From Cunninghamella blakesleeana (Eukaryota; Mucoromycota; Mucoromycetes; Mucorales; Cunninghamellaceae), in assembly GCA_017871115.1 (NCBI GenBank), contig JAFCIZ010000011.1, positions 947,501-1,011,500 of the forward strand: DNA of 64,000 bases, given 5' to 3'. Of the stretch, positions 39,632-49,905 are shown piece after piece. Numbering within the stretch: the first letter of the stretch is position 1; each line of letters begins with the position of its first letter. The notes beneath the pieces were generated by a model. The model saw nothing but the letters and a program-made list of their open reading frames with translations. It was not told the origin of the DNA and made no database searches. The translations under genes and the position numbers were made by a program.

Positions 39632-41201
39632 AGTGTTGTTGCTAAAGTCATCAGAGGTAAAGATCTCGTCCCCCTTGTTTGTTCAGATATGACATCGATG
39701 TTGTATTGTCTGTCCGAATCAAAATCCTCATATTGCGTAAATGTGGAAAAGTTTTCAGGGAAAGAAATGCTGCCATTAATTCCCTCCAGTTGATAGACAT
39801 CTTTGATTCCTGGTGATTCCAAAATCCATGAGCTGTCTGATGTTGATTGTTCTGGATAAGACTGCATCCCCAACCTGTATTGCTGGCGTCCACATAAATT
39901 GTCTGTTGAGGGGTCTGTGGTAGAAAGCTTCGACCATTCCATAATTTTAGATTGTTCATCCACCAGCGAAGTTCCTTCAAGCATGTATTCGGTAAAGGTA
40001 GTGGAGTGTCCCAATCTGTTGATGTCCTGACTGATTGATTCTTGAATCGTAGGAGATGTTGTGTATATAGGCGAGCTGGTATTAAAGCAAATGTCGCTGA
40101 TTGAATCCTCATTGTTAAGCTGTGAATTACTCTTGCTGATCGAATTGGTTTCTTCAAAACTTGTTGAATTGAACGACGAAGATCCCGAATCTTCTTGCCA
40201 GGTAGTTGAGCTGTCATTTTGCTTGTATCCAATAAGAAGCCGAGGTGTTCCATTGATCTGGTTGGAATCAGATTGGATTTCTTGTAATTTATCAACCATC
40301 CCAGTGTTTGAAGCTTTTGAATAAGAAGTTGAGTATGAAGGATTGATTGCTGGTAAGTATCTGCTATTATAATCCAATCGTCTAGATAAGTACTTATTCT
40401 TATCTGTTTTGTTCTTGCCCATTGTAATATTGGTTTGGTGATCTTTGTGAATAACCAAGGGACTAGAGAAAGGCCAAATGGTGTTGTGCAAAATTGATAT
40501 GTTTTTCCTTCCCAGCAAAAACGAAGGTAAGGACGGGAATTCATATGAACAGGTATATGTAGGAAGGCATCGGTAAGGTCTATTGATGTTAACCAATTGT
40601 TCTTTTTGATCATCCTTGTAACTTCTTGAAGTGTTTCCATTTTGAAATGTGGGGTGAAAATGTATTGGTTTAATTGTTTTAGATTGAATACTGGTCGATG
40701 ACCTCCGTTTTTCTTGGGGATCACAAACATGTTGCTGTAAAAACCTGGTGTCATTGGTTGTAGTACAGGTTCGATTGCGCATTTCTTTAAAAGTGCATCT
40801 ATTTCTTGTTGTAATAAGATCTTTTGTTGATGATTGTAAGGAATTATTATTGATGGTGTTGTACGTAATGGTGGTGGTGTTATGAATGGAATTTGGTAGC
40901 CGTGAAGAATTATGTTTAATAGCCAATTGTTTGTTGAAATTGTTGTCCATTCTGAATAGAACTGGCTTAGACGACCTCCTACAATTAATATAGAAGGATC
41001 TATTGTCTTTGAGGACGGAAAGGGTTGTAGCCGTTTCTGTTTGATTGGTTTTTGTTGTTGTTTTGATTGGTGCTGCTGTTGTTGCTGTTGTTGCTGTTGT
41101 TGCTGCTGTTGTTGAAATTGAAGTTGTTTCTGTTGGAATTGAATTGACCGCCCTGCTGAGAGGACGGACCTGATCGAAAAAACTGACCTAATGAAGAATG
41201 A
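39079..41201 (-). CDS. DIRS reverse transcriptase / RNase H / methyltransferase-like ORF (frame break)
   Basis: The reverse-transcriptase frame is open from 41201 to 39651 and has no clear own start codon before the domain: it runs through GGRLSQFYSEW, NNWLLNIILHGYQIPF, then VIPKKNGGHRPVFNLKQLN, SIDLTDAFLHIPV, TPFGLSLVPWLFTKI and the active site STYLDDWIII. RNase H follows (TIYVDASNTGWGC, INWRELMAAFLSL, RTDNTTSMSYLNKQGG). At a run of five C (39670-39674) the frame is lost; the next frame continues TRSLPLMTLATTLWKWC, HVKGIHNTIADYESR and a later domain with DLFADRHTTQLKRY and NPPW, ending at 39079. The NPPW tetrapeptide resembles the N6-adenine methyltransferase motif described for DIRS elements. 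The break may be a mutation, a sequence error or a programmed -1 shift. Confidence 0.88.
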
Positions 41202-41992
41202 TCATATCTAGTGTTAGTATTGTCGCTATTATTTACATTAAAATTATTACGACGTCTATTTGTAAATCTATTGGCATGGCGTATCGCTTGCTTGTTTGCT
41301 GCCTGTTGTATAATGGCGGATTGAAAATCAGTTGGCGACATAGTGTAATTATCTTGACCAGTATTTGTTGTGGCATAGAATGATGGATTAATAGATTGTA
41401 ATGCAATATTATTACGTAAGTTATTAATATTTGAGGATAAATTAATTAATAATTCACGGCAGTCATTAAGAATATTAAGGTAGCGTTGGGAATTATCATT
41501 ATCTATATCTTCACTTATTTCATGACTCAAAACATCAAGAGGACGAACAACTCCTGATAGGAGGTATTGAAGACGTTTAAGGGACATATCTTGTCGAGAT
41601 TGTGATTTATGCATTTTTCTAGCCGCCTCTGGTAGTGTATCAGGGGGCTGATATTGTAAAGCATCAATCATAGGATATTTTTCGATAATACGTTTACGCT
41701 TCTCATCTGAAATCATTGGTGAAGTGAATAATGATTTATCTAATGAGAGGAAATCAACTAAAGCAGGGTGAGGGTTCCAAGTATAAGATGGCCTGATATC
41801 CAATGAGTGTAATGCAGAAAGTTGATCCATAGGTTCGGTATTATCTGTATTATCTTCTGATTCTATTGTGGTTTGATTTTGATTAAGATTTTGTTCTAAC
41901 TGCGATAGACGTTGTTGCATGTTGATAAATTGATCATATGGTATTTGAATACTATTATTATTATTTGTAATATTATTGTTAGTTGAACTCAT
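41000..41992 (-). CDS. DIRS ORF1, gag-like protein
   Basis: 330 residues from ATG 41992 (MSSTNNNITNNNNSIQ). A coiled-coil-prone N-terminus (QFINMQQRLSQLEQNLNQNQ) is followed by a middle helical part (LPEAARKMHKSQSRQDMSLKRLQYLLSGVVRPLDVL) and an Arg/Asn/Ser-rich end. No CCHC zinc knuckle is present, as usual for DIRS ORF1. It probably packages the element RNA. The 3' 200 nt overlap the reverse-transcriptase frame, displaced by -1. The gene begins just inside the right terminal repeat, so that repeat is the likely promoter. Confidence 0.85.
   Translation of the reverse strand: MSSTNNNITNNNNSIQIPYDQFINMQQRLSQLEQNLNQNQTTIESEDNTDNTEPMDQLSALHSLDIRPSYTWNPHPALVDFLSLDKSLFTSPMISDEKRKRIIEKYPMIDALQYQPPDTLPEAARKMHKSQSRQDMSLKRLQYLLSGVVRPLDVLSHEISEDIDNDNSQRYLNILNDCRELLINLSSNINNLRNNIALQSINPSFYATTNTGQDNYTMSPTDFQSAIIQQAANKQAIRHANRFTNRRRNNFNVNNSDNTNTRYDHSSLGQFFRSGPSSQQGGQFNSNRNNFNFNNSSNNSNNSNNSSTNQNNNKNQSNRNGYNPFRPQRQ
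41056..41117 (-). repeat. CAG/CAA (CAACAG) repeat in two frames of DIRS
   Basis: A repeat of CAA and CAG triplets lies in the overlap between ORF1 and the reverse-transcriptase frame. ORF1 reads it as Asn/Ser; the -1 frame reads it as poly-Gln. Its length therefore sets both proteins. Confidence 0.8.
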
Positions 41993-42024
41993 TTTTTTGA
42001 GGTGCTGACCCGAGCGAAAAAAGA

Positions 42025-42031
42025 AGATAAA

Positions 42032-42064
<33 letters not shown>

Positions 42065-42157
42065 CATTTTAAATTTTAATTTATATATCTTAATTTTCGC
42101 TGACTTTAAATAATAAAGAAGAATTAATTAATCAATCATATTTCTTATTTTGTATTC
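42025..42157 (-). repeat. DIRS right inverted terminal repeat
   Basis: Reverse complement of the left repeat, exact for 42061-42157 and continuing through an AT run and an A-tract. It is the 5' repeat of the element relative to its genes. Bases 42158-42203 form the unique outer right end that is copied in the internal complementary region. Confidence 0.93.
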
Positions 42158-42203
42158 GAGTGTCTCAAGAAATTCTGTTAGAATTTATTTCGACACATGA
42201 ATG

Positions 42204-43053
42204 TAACAATAATGAGTAGTTGTATTTATTTTACTATTCTTTATTTTATTATTATTTAAAGATTGCTATATTACAGTTTAAAATAAAAATTAAAAATTCC
42301 GTTTTTACCCCAGCCCTAAAATTATAAGCATATAAAACTTTTAAATAATTTTAATATAATTCCTATAAAATTATGCCGCCACTTTTTTTAACTCACGGTA
42401 ATATCAATCCAGACATCAGGTTTTAGGAGCTTTTCCAGGAAACCACACTTTATAGAACCATACATACTATTTTACTACTATTTAAATAAATTAAAAACTA
42501 TCAGGTAGATATTCTATTTATATTGAATGGACAAATGGATATTCATTAGTCTAATCTATAATAAAAAGGTTTATATATGTTAACTGTCAAAAAATAATAT
42601 TAAAATATTTCCCCATTTTAAAAATAATATAATAATATCGATTTAGAAGAATATATTATTTTCGACTTTTTAATTCTTATTTGTTTGTTTTCGCACATCT
42701 TTTAACTTTTTCGTATATATCCTATATACGGGTAAAAACTCACGTGGTACCAAAAAAACAAAAAAAAATTATATATATATATGATAGCATAATTTTTCTT
42801 TAATTTTTTTTATTTTACTCTTCTTTTACTTTCTCATTTTTTTTTTTTACCTTTTCATTTTTTTATAAAATAAAAAAGGGTATCCCCCCCCCCCTACTTT
42901 CCTTTTCTTTAATATACCTATCTTTCTACAATATACCTCCATTCATTTATTATATACATATTAGTATTTTTATTTAGGTTTATAAAAAAACAATAGTACC
43001 AAAACACAACAACAACACCAAAAAAACAATAACAAAAAAAAACAACAACCAAT
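42204..43053. other. intergenic and promoter of the Tag1-like gene, with a short coding-like relic
   Basis: A patch at about 42405-42465 (minus strand) reads YGSIKCGFLEKLLKPDVWIDITV between a possible acceptor and donor, then stops; it looks like a leftover exon. The last 200 bp before ATG 43054 have a C10 run at 42885-42894 in a pyrimidine tract and then an A/C-rich leader (CAACAACAA type), typical of a strong promoter and 5' UTR. Confidence 0.4.
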
Positions 43054-43839
43054 ATGGTACCCGATGCTTCACTTGCAGCACTGGCTACTACTCCAGAAAA
43101 AAAGCCGGATCAAGAGAACAGTAATACTACAACAACAGAAGGAAGACTACTTCAAAACCCTGACGAGTTTATCAATAGCTTTAGACCAACCAAAAAGTTT
43201 TATCAAAAGAAAAAGTTTTGGGGAATTGGTTTAGTGGTAGCAACTATTACGGCTGTAGTAATCTACCTTTTAGTATATGGTCTTTTTCCAACAATTGCTC
43301 AGTCTTCTTTTGATCATTCTGGCATCACCATTGACAGTGCCTCAATTACGTTTAGTCCTACTTCGGAACAACAGCAACAACAAATGCAAAAACGCGACGG
43401 TGAATTTGATATACAAAAGACTTTTTTTATGACCATGCAAACCTCTTTTACTAATACGGGACTTTTATCTGCCACTGTTTCTTTCCATAATCCTCTTAAT
43501 ATTTATTATAACGAAACTTTATTGGGCAATATTACTTTGCCGGATGTCACTATTAATGGAGGTTATGGTTCTTTGAACACAGAAACTCCTTTTTATATTG
43601 AAGATACTGACTATTTCTCTGCTTTCTCTTCTGATATGTTGACATTTGATAAATTTGATTGGACTATGAAAGGTCAAGCTGATGTCACTGGTGTTGGAAG
43701 GTAAAATAATAATAATAAGAAAGAGAATAGAATTAGGATCAATTATTAAAAATACTAATGCATATTTTTTAATTTATTTTTTTTACAGAACAATTGTGAT
43801 TGATGTAGATAAAACTTTTAGTATTCAAGGTATAGTAAT

Positions 43840-43919
<80 letters not shown>

Positions 43920-46900
43920 GGTATATGTACATGTATTAATATAATATATATGTTTGCTTTTTTAAGGTATGGGAGGCTTTAAAGATGTCAATATACAATC
44001 TTTCAATTTGCCTGGTAATGATCCTAAAGGTGGTGTCTTGGCCGAACTTGGTATTGTTATGAAAAATCCTTCCCCTATTGGTGTTCAACTTGGTAATATT
44101 GCTTTACAAATGGGCTACCAAGAAGCTAATTTTGGTGTATTACAAGCTGACAACGTAACTTTAACTCAAGGTGATAATGCTATTCAATTAAAAGGAAGCA
44201 TCAAACCTATTCAAAATAAAGTGGATTTAGATAAATTTAGCGAAATGTTGACAACTTATATGTCTGGTGGCGTGGCACCTACTTATGCTACAGGTATCTC
44301 TGCTTCCCCTGATAACAAATCACCTATTCGTTGGTTAACCAATAGTTTCCATGCTGTGAAATTAAATGCACCTCTTTTTAATCCCAATGGACCAACTCAA
44401 GTACTTCGAGGTATTAACATGAGTTCTATCCATATGGAAGTGGATCCTTTTCATATCAATGAGCCCCTTGTTTCTTCGCCTTCTATTATGGCTGATATCA
44501 AGGCTCCCTTTGGATTTAATTTTGAAGTTTATGAAACCTCTCATGAAATTATTATAGGTACTAATAAAGATGGTCCTTTCTCTACGGTTCATGTTCCATG
44601 GACCCCTTCTCAATATAATAATAAAACTGGAAAACTTCAATTCTCTATTCATGGCGCAAATGTAATGGCTTTACCTGAAAAGAAACAAATTTTTGAAGCT
44701 TATGCAAAAGATTTAAGTAATAAAAAGATTGATGCGGTGAATTTACAAGGAGTGGCAACTGCTCGTGCTAAAACACCAGTAGGTGATTTAACTGTTGGCG
44801 GTCTTCCATTCCAAGTTGGCCCTGTGGTACCATCTCTTTCTACTCGCCTTATTCAAAATGCTGATTTGAAAGTTTTACCCGACACATTGAAAACAAATAT
44901 TACTGGTGTAGCTATTTCTATGATAAACCCATTCCCTGCACCTCTGTCTGTTTTGAAAATAGCTTCCAATGTTACTTATAAAGGTATCGGTATTGGTAGT
45001 ATCAACCAAGATATTAGTGCTACTCCTTTCACTGTCCCAAGTCGATCCAATGCTACCTCTCCGCATTTACCTATGAATATGCCTTTAGCACCTGAGCCTG
45101 TTGCCTTTTTATTGCGTGATCTTGCTGTAGAATCCAAATTGGATACAACTCCCTTTGATGCTTTATTGGGTATGTGTGGGATACATCTTCCTGGCCAACA
45201 AAATGTATCTGCTACCTCTGACATTTTTAAAGGATTCGATTTGGTCAATTTTACAATGAGTGCTATGCAAGCCTTAAAGGTAGATTTGGGTGTCCAATCT
45301 ACACTTCGAATTGGTCAAGACGTTAGTAATATGAATTTTACGCAATTAGGTGTTCCTGTTCATACAGATAAATCTATTACCGACTTGATCCCTGTTATTG
45401 GTCAATCTCTTGTACAAAAGATTATTGATGGAGCAAAAATGGATATTTCTAGGGTCAAATTATATCACATTCAAAATCATAAAGCTAAAGTCAAATTAAA
45501 GGGTAAAATCACTAATGCTGGGCCAATTGATAGTAAATTATCTTTCCCTAAACCATTAACAATTCATTGGAGAGGGAAAAAATTGGGTAAATTGCATATG
45601 CCTTCCATTGATGTAAAGGCCGATAAAGGTGCTCATTTCAACGTTCATGCTCATTTACATATTACTCATGAAAAAAATATGGAAGAATTTGCTGAACATT
45701 TATTAAAAAAGAAGCATTTCCGTTGGCATATTACAGATAAACATCTTTCTGTGACAGCACTTGGGTATACGTTTAAGGATATTGATTTAGATAAACATGT
45801 GAAACTAAAGGCTTGTAAAGGGTTTAAGGATGATGTTAAGATTCACGATTTTGATTTACCTTCAGATCACAAGGATGGTGGTATTAAATTAGAAGTCTGG
45901 GCAAGTATTCATAATCAAGGTGAACTCGGTGTAGAAGCAGATGAAATTGGATTTCATGCTCATTATAAAGGTGTTTATATTGGCCCTCTTCATACACATA
46001 AAAAATATATAAAACCACGTCATAAAACGCATGTCAAACTCCATGGTCGAATTCTTCATCAAGATGATCAAGATGGATTGGATGCCGTTAGTGAATTGGT
46101 GGATCACTATGTCCACGCTAAAGATTCGTATATTGAACTTAAGGGACATTATGTCAAAGGACCTAAAGGAAAGGTACGCTGGTTAAGTCGTGCTTTTAAA
46201 AAATTAAAAGTCAAAAATATTAAGTTACCTGGCGCTAAACACGAATTAGATTTGATACCTGATATGACACTTAAGGATGCTAAATTGGACTTCACTGATA
46301 GTGCTTATAGTCCTCCTTTAAGTTCGGATTATACTACTGCTAAATTTGATAATCCTTGGGGTTGTACCGTGGAAATCAGAGAAATCAAAATGGATGCTAC
46401 CCTTTCTTACAATGGCCATGATACTGCTAAACTTAATTTACCTTACGTTGATGCTTATATGGAATCCAGCAGTAAAGTAGTCACTTCCTTTTATGATGTT
46501 CCTCTTAAATCCATTAATGATGATTCCTTTGATGATTTCTTGAAAGATCTTGTTGAACATTCTCGTACAGATTTCAAATTGTATGGTTATGCTACAGCTT
46601 ATGTTCATACTGCTGCTGGTAGGCTTAAAATTCCTAATGTTTACTTTAATGTTAATACTTATTTGGATGGTAAGCAATTTTTTTTTTTTTTTGAAATGTA
46701 TATATATATATATTAATTATAATAGTAATAATAATATTTAATTATTTGTGAATTTTCTTTTTTACATTTTTTATGTATTTTATTAATTTTTATATATAGG
46801 TTTTAACAATTTCGATGGCCAATGCACTGTTTCTGATGTTAAAATTGTAGGTGGCACACCTGAAGCTATTCAAAGTACACTTCAAGTTTCATTTTATAAT

Positions 46901-47860
46901 CCATCTCAGATTACTGCTAAAACAGGTGACATATATCTTGATGCTATTATGAGTGAATTCAACGCTGTGGTTGGTAAGGTAACCCTTCCTGATGCCAAAA
47001 TTTACCCTGGTACCAATGTTATAAGTGCTACTATGGACATCTCCAGTACAGATGTTCCTGCTCTTCAACAGTTATTATCTGATTTCTTGACCGGTGCCTA
47101 TGTCCCCATGGAAGTAGATGGTACACAAGATTCAACGCATGTTAGATCGTTAAAGGATGCATTTGACACTATTCATTTGGATACATCACTTACTGGTATA
47201 CCCGCAAATTTAGTTTCTACTGTTCAAGCAGTGCTCACACCTGCAGCACTTCAAACTGGCTTTGGTGAAACATCAGTTACTCTTCATAATCCTTTGGACA
47301 CACCTGTGTCATTAATACAAGCCGATGTAGATGTCTTTTTCCCTGTGATGGGTGCAGATGGAGAAGTGAATGACCTCAAGATTGGTGAAATCCACAACAT
47401 TTCCTCACCTTGCTCTATCCCTGCCGGTGGGTCTACAGTGTGTGACCCATGGACCATTCAACTCCTTGCTACACCGGATCAATTACAATTGGTTTTAAGT
47501 GCCAATGATACCTCTGTTAATTTACAACAAAATATTACTGTAACACTTGGTGAATATCCTGGGTTCACGGGTGGTTTCTATTATTGGGAAGATGATGTTA
47601 ACACTGTTTTCGATGCTTCAGCTCTTAGTGCAATGCCTCCTATTGCTGCTACGAATGCCACAGCTACCGCTAATACTACAAATTCTACGGTACCTGTTGG
47701 CGCTACTACAGTGGGTGGTACTACTACAACTACTACTCCTGGAACAGATGATCAATCTATTTCAACGGATGCTAATGACCAAATTACTCCAACAAATTTT
47801 ACTGAAATAGATGAAATGGATGATTCTTCTGATCCTTTATCACAATCTAATGATAGTTAA
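43054..47860 (+). CDS. large DUF3712/Tag1-like type II membrane protein
   Basis: Four exons (43054-43700, 43789-43829, 43967-46669, 46800-47860) give 1483 residues. A cytosolic N-terminus of ~70 residues is followed by one TM helix (FWGIGLVVATITAVVIYLLVYGLF), so the bulk lies in the lumen of the vacuole or outside. The lumenal part repeats beta-sandwich modules of LEA2/DUF3712 type; compare GMGGFKDVNIQSFNLPGND with ACKGFKDDVKIHDFDLPSD, and the recurring NPSPIGVQLGNIAL / NPFPAPLSVLKIA type strands. The end is Thr/Asn-rich. In yeast a related protein, Tag1, sits in the vacuole membrane and helps end autophagy. A similar role here is inference; a lipid-transfer or wall function is equally possible. 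N-glycosylation sequons are frequent (for example NITLPD, NVTLTQ). Confidence 0.8.
43836..43917 (+). repeat. (AAT)n microsatellite in intron 2 of the Tag1-like gene
   Basis: Roughly 25 ATA/AAT units fill most of a 137 bp intron between a 41 bp exon and the large exon. The length of the intron will vary with the repeat. Confidence 0.92.
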
Positions 47861-48845
47861 AATAATATTTTTTGCTTTAAAAAAAATTGCATATTTTCAT
47901 AAGTTATACAACAAAAAAAAAAATATACATATATTTTTGTTTTAATTTCCCTATCTTTAATAACTCTTATATATCCCTTTTGTAAATAATCTATTTTTTT
48001 TTTTCTTTCTTTTTTTTTGCTTTGATTTTAATTTTTATTTTTTTTCCTATTTCAACAAATTAATAATATCTTTAACTTTATAATAATTATTATTTTTAAT
48101 AAAAAATTAGATTATACCTTTCAGGTAATTTAAAAAAAAGAGTTAAATATAGTTGTATTGTAAAAATTAGATGATTGATCAAATATATAAAGAATGATCA
48201 GGGCAAAAAAAAAAAAAAAATAGACTTACAGAAATAAAAAACTTGTATGCATATTATATACATATTTTATTTTATTATTTTTAAAAAAAGCGTATTTCTT
48301 CAAAATAAATACATTGTCATCAATGAAACAAGTTAAGGTTTTTTTTTCTAAAAGATTCACACTGAAAAAGTTGTACATAGAGCATAAAAATATAAATAAA
48401 TAAATCTTTAAGAGAGATTTACTTGTGTAATAATAATAAAAAGTATGGATTATTTGTTGGGTAAAAATTAAATAATAAAAAAATAAAAAGTATCAATAAA
48501 AAGGAGAAAATCACGTTTCTTTATAATATAAGAATGATTGGTTCATTATACATAATATATCTTATTTTGTCAAAAAAAAAAGGCGTTAACCTTTTTTTTT
48601 TATTTATATTTTTTCTCCTATTTTGTTTATAATTTCCCAGACTCTCGATTTTCTCACATCATCCAAGAAAAATAAAAAAAATCGCTTCGAGAGTTCAAAA
48701 CTTCATTTTTATTTACAGTTCATAAAAAAAATAATAAAAAAAAGTATCATAGATAAAAATATAAATATGTATATATATTCAAAAATGTTCATAAGAGTTG
48801 ATTATTTACATATAAAAATAAAAAACTTGATTTTTTAATTTTAAT
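47861..48845. other. intergenic between convergent genes
   Basis: About 1 kb, A/T-rich, holding the 3' ends of the Tag1-like gene (+) and the small mitochondrial-type gene (-). A short imperfect inverted pair, CTCTCGATTTTCTC / CGCTTCGAGAG at 48643-48691, could form a hairpin. No gene seen. Confidence 0.4.
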
Positions 48846-49133
48846 TCATTCGTCAAAGACAGAGTTAAAGTTGGGAGCAAAAGCATCAGGATTACCACTT
48901 TGTTTTTCATGATAAGAAGGATGATCCAAATGGTCTAATACGGATTGATTTTCGTTATTATATAAAGCATGGAATTCATCATGAGGAACTTCTTTTGATT
49001 CCATAGAGACTTGATTTGTAGAAGGTGTATTATTGATAGTAGTAGTGGTATATAATCGACTTGGAGAAACCCATACCTTTTGTCTGGTAATTAAACTAGT
49101 AGTAGGACGTAAGAATTTTTGAAAAGATTTCAT
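48846..49133 (-). CDS. small putative mitochondrial protein
   Basis: A single-exon frame of 95 residues. The N-terminus MKSFQKFLRPTTSLITRQKVWVSPSRLYTTTT is rich in Arg, Lys, Ser and Thr with no acids, as in a matrix-targeting presequence, and the RLY|TTT context fits processing. The remainder is acidic (VPHDEFHALYNNENQSVLDHLDHPSYHEKQ, FAPNFNSVFDE). I do not recognise the family. Base composition is well above the flanks, which supports coding. Confidence 0.6.
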   Translation of the reverse strand: MKSFQKFLRPTTSLITRQKVWVSPSRLYTTTTINNTPSTNQVSMESKEVPHDEFHALYNNENQSVLDHLDHPSYHEKQSGNPDAFAPNFNSVFDE

Positions 49134-49565
49134 TTTATTATGTTATATGTATCAGAAAAATTAAAAAAGTGTAAAAAGTTATAAAAAAAGAAAAGAAAGA
49201 AAGAAATCCTTTTTTTTTCTTACATTTTATTTATTTTTGTTATCTAAAATAATTAAGGGAAAAAACACTTGACCTCTCGGCGTTCTACCGAATTGAGAAT
49301 ATATAGATAAAATAAAACCATAAAAAAAAGTCATACAATGGAGTTGCATAAAGAAAAAAAATATAACAAGGGAAAATTATCTATATCGGCCCCGATAAAA
49401 AAAAATGGGATCTAAACTTCCGAACCATATTTAATTATCAAATTAAATAATATAGCCTATGTTTTGATAAAAAGATAAGCTTTTATCCAAAAACCATTTT
49501 TTTTTATAAAATAGCTATCTTATTTTATTATTTTTTTTCTTTTCTTTCTCATTTTATTTTACTAT
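49134..49565. other. intergenic between two small minus genes
   Basis: 432 bp. A patch at 49268-49310 reads on the minus strand like a tRNA D-arm (TTCTCAATTCGGTAGAA) but no T-arm follows. T-rich DNA near 49500-49560 may be a terminator region. No gene supported. Confidence 0.35.
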
Positions 49566-49905
49566 TCAATTTGATGATGACGACTGTTGTTGTTTTTGTT
49601 GTTGTTGTTGTTTCTGTTTATAGTTAAGATAAGCAATAGAGTGGACTGGTGGATTGCTTGGAGGTGGAACATTGATAGGTGGATTTGCAAACCATAATAT
49701 CGGATCATTATTTTGACGTTTAAAACTTGTAGCTAAACAAATTTTTAGTAATATAATTAATTGACTTTAGATTTTTCTTTTTCTTTTTTATTATTATAAA
49801 TATTTATTATTTACCTATTTTTGAAGGAATTGTTTCTGAAGAATGAGAGAATGAAGAATTAGGCGGTGGTGCATTAGGGTAGTTATTATATGAAGTAGAT
49901 GACAT
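49566..49905 (-). CDS. small proline-rich conserved-looking protein
   Basis: Two exons, 49905-49815 and 49732-49566, give 85 residues; the frame is too split to show as one ORF. The protein starts MSSTSYNNYPNAPPPNSSF. Exon 2 carries a striking ordered block, FKRQNNDPILWFANPPIN then VPPPSNPPVHSIAYLNYK, before a Gln-rich and Ser-rich tail. The W-F-x-x-P-P / P-P-x-x-P-V-H-S pattern looks like a conserved docking motif, perhaps of a small subunit of a nuclear complex, but I cannot name the family. Splice sites GTAAAT and TTTTAG-type keep the frame, and the gene is divergent from the TFIIS-like gene at 50193. Confidence 0.65.

Larger units (their letters stand above)
37637..42203 (-). mobile_element. 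DIRS-type tyrosine-recombinase retrotransposon
   Basis: About 4.57 kb, read on the minus strand as: right terminal repeat, gag-like ORF, reverse transcriptase/RNase H, methyltransferase-like part, tyrosine recombinase, internal complementary region, left terminal repeat. The terminal repeats are inverted and identical over at least 97 nt (37656-37752 against 42061-42157). The internal region (37829-37944) carries the complement of the outer left end joined to the complement of the outer right end. There is no integrase of the DDE type, no LTR and no obvious target duplication. This is the DIRS architecture, thought to replicate through a circle that the recombinase inserts. Coding regions are largely open, so the copy is young; one frame break in RNase H is noted separately. 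Confidence 0.95.

Noticed and set aside
39675..40950. Long overlapping minus-strand frame from 40950 through the RT region
   Set aside because: Above the C5 break this frame is a shadow of the RT frame (Ser/Thr/Asn-rich, no motifs). Only its part below 39670 carries conserved RNase H/methyltransferase sequence.
41171..41190. Perfect -1 slippery heptamer at the ORF1/RT overlap
   Set aside because: In the ORF1 frame the T6 run reads CAG TTT TTT, so the base before the run is G, not T. It is kept as a candidate shift site only.
44362..46677. Minus-strand frames inside the Tag1-like gene
   Set aside because: Antisense shadows of a long, well-supported coding exon.
49268..49312. tRNA-like D-arm on the minus strand (TTCTCAATTCGGTAGAA)
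   Set aside because: The D-stem can pair, but no anticodon stem closure and no T-arm/B-box (GTTCGA type) follows. It may be a tRNA relic or chance.
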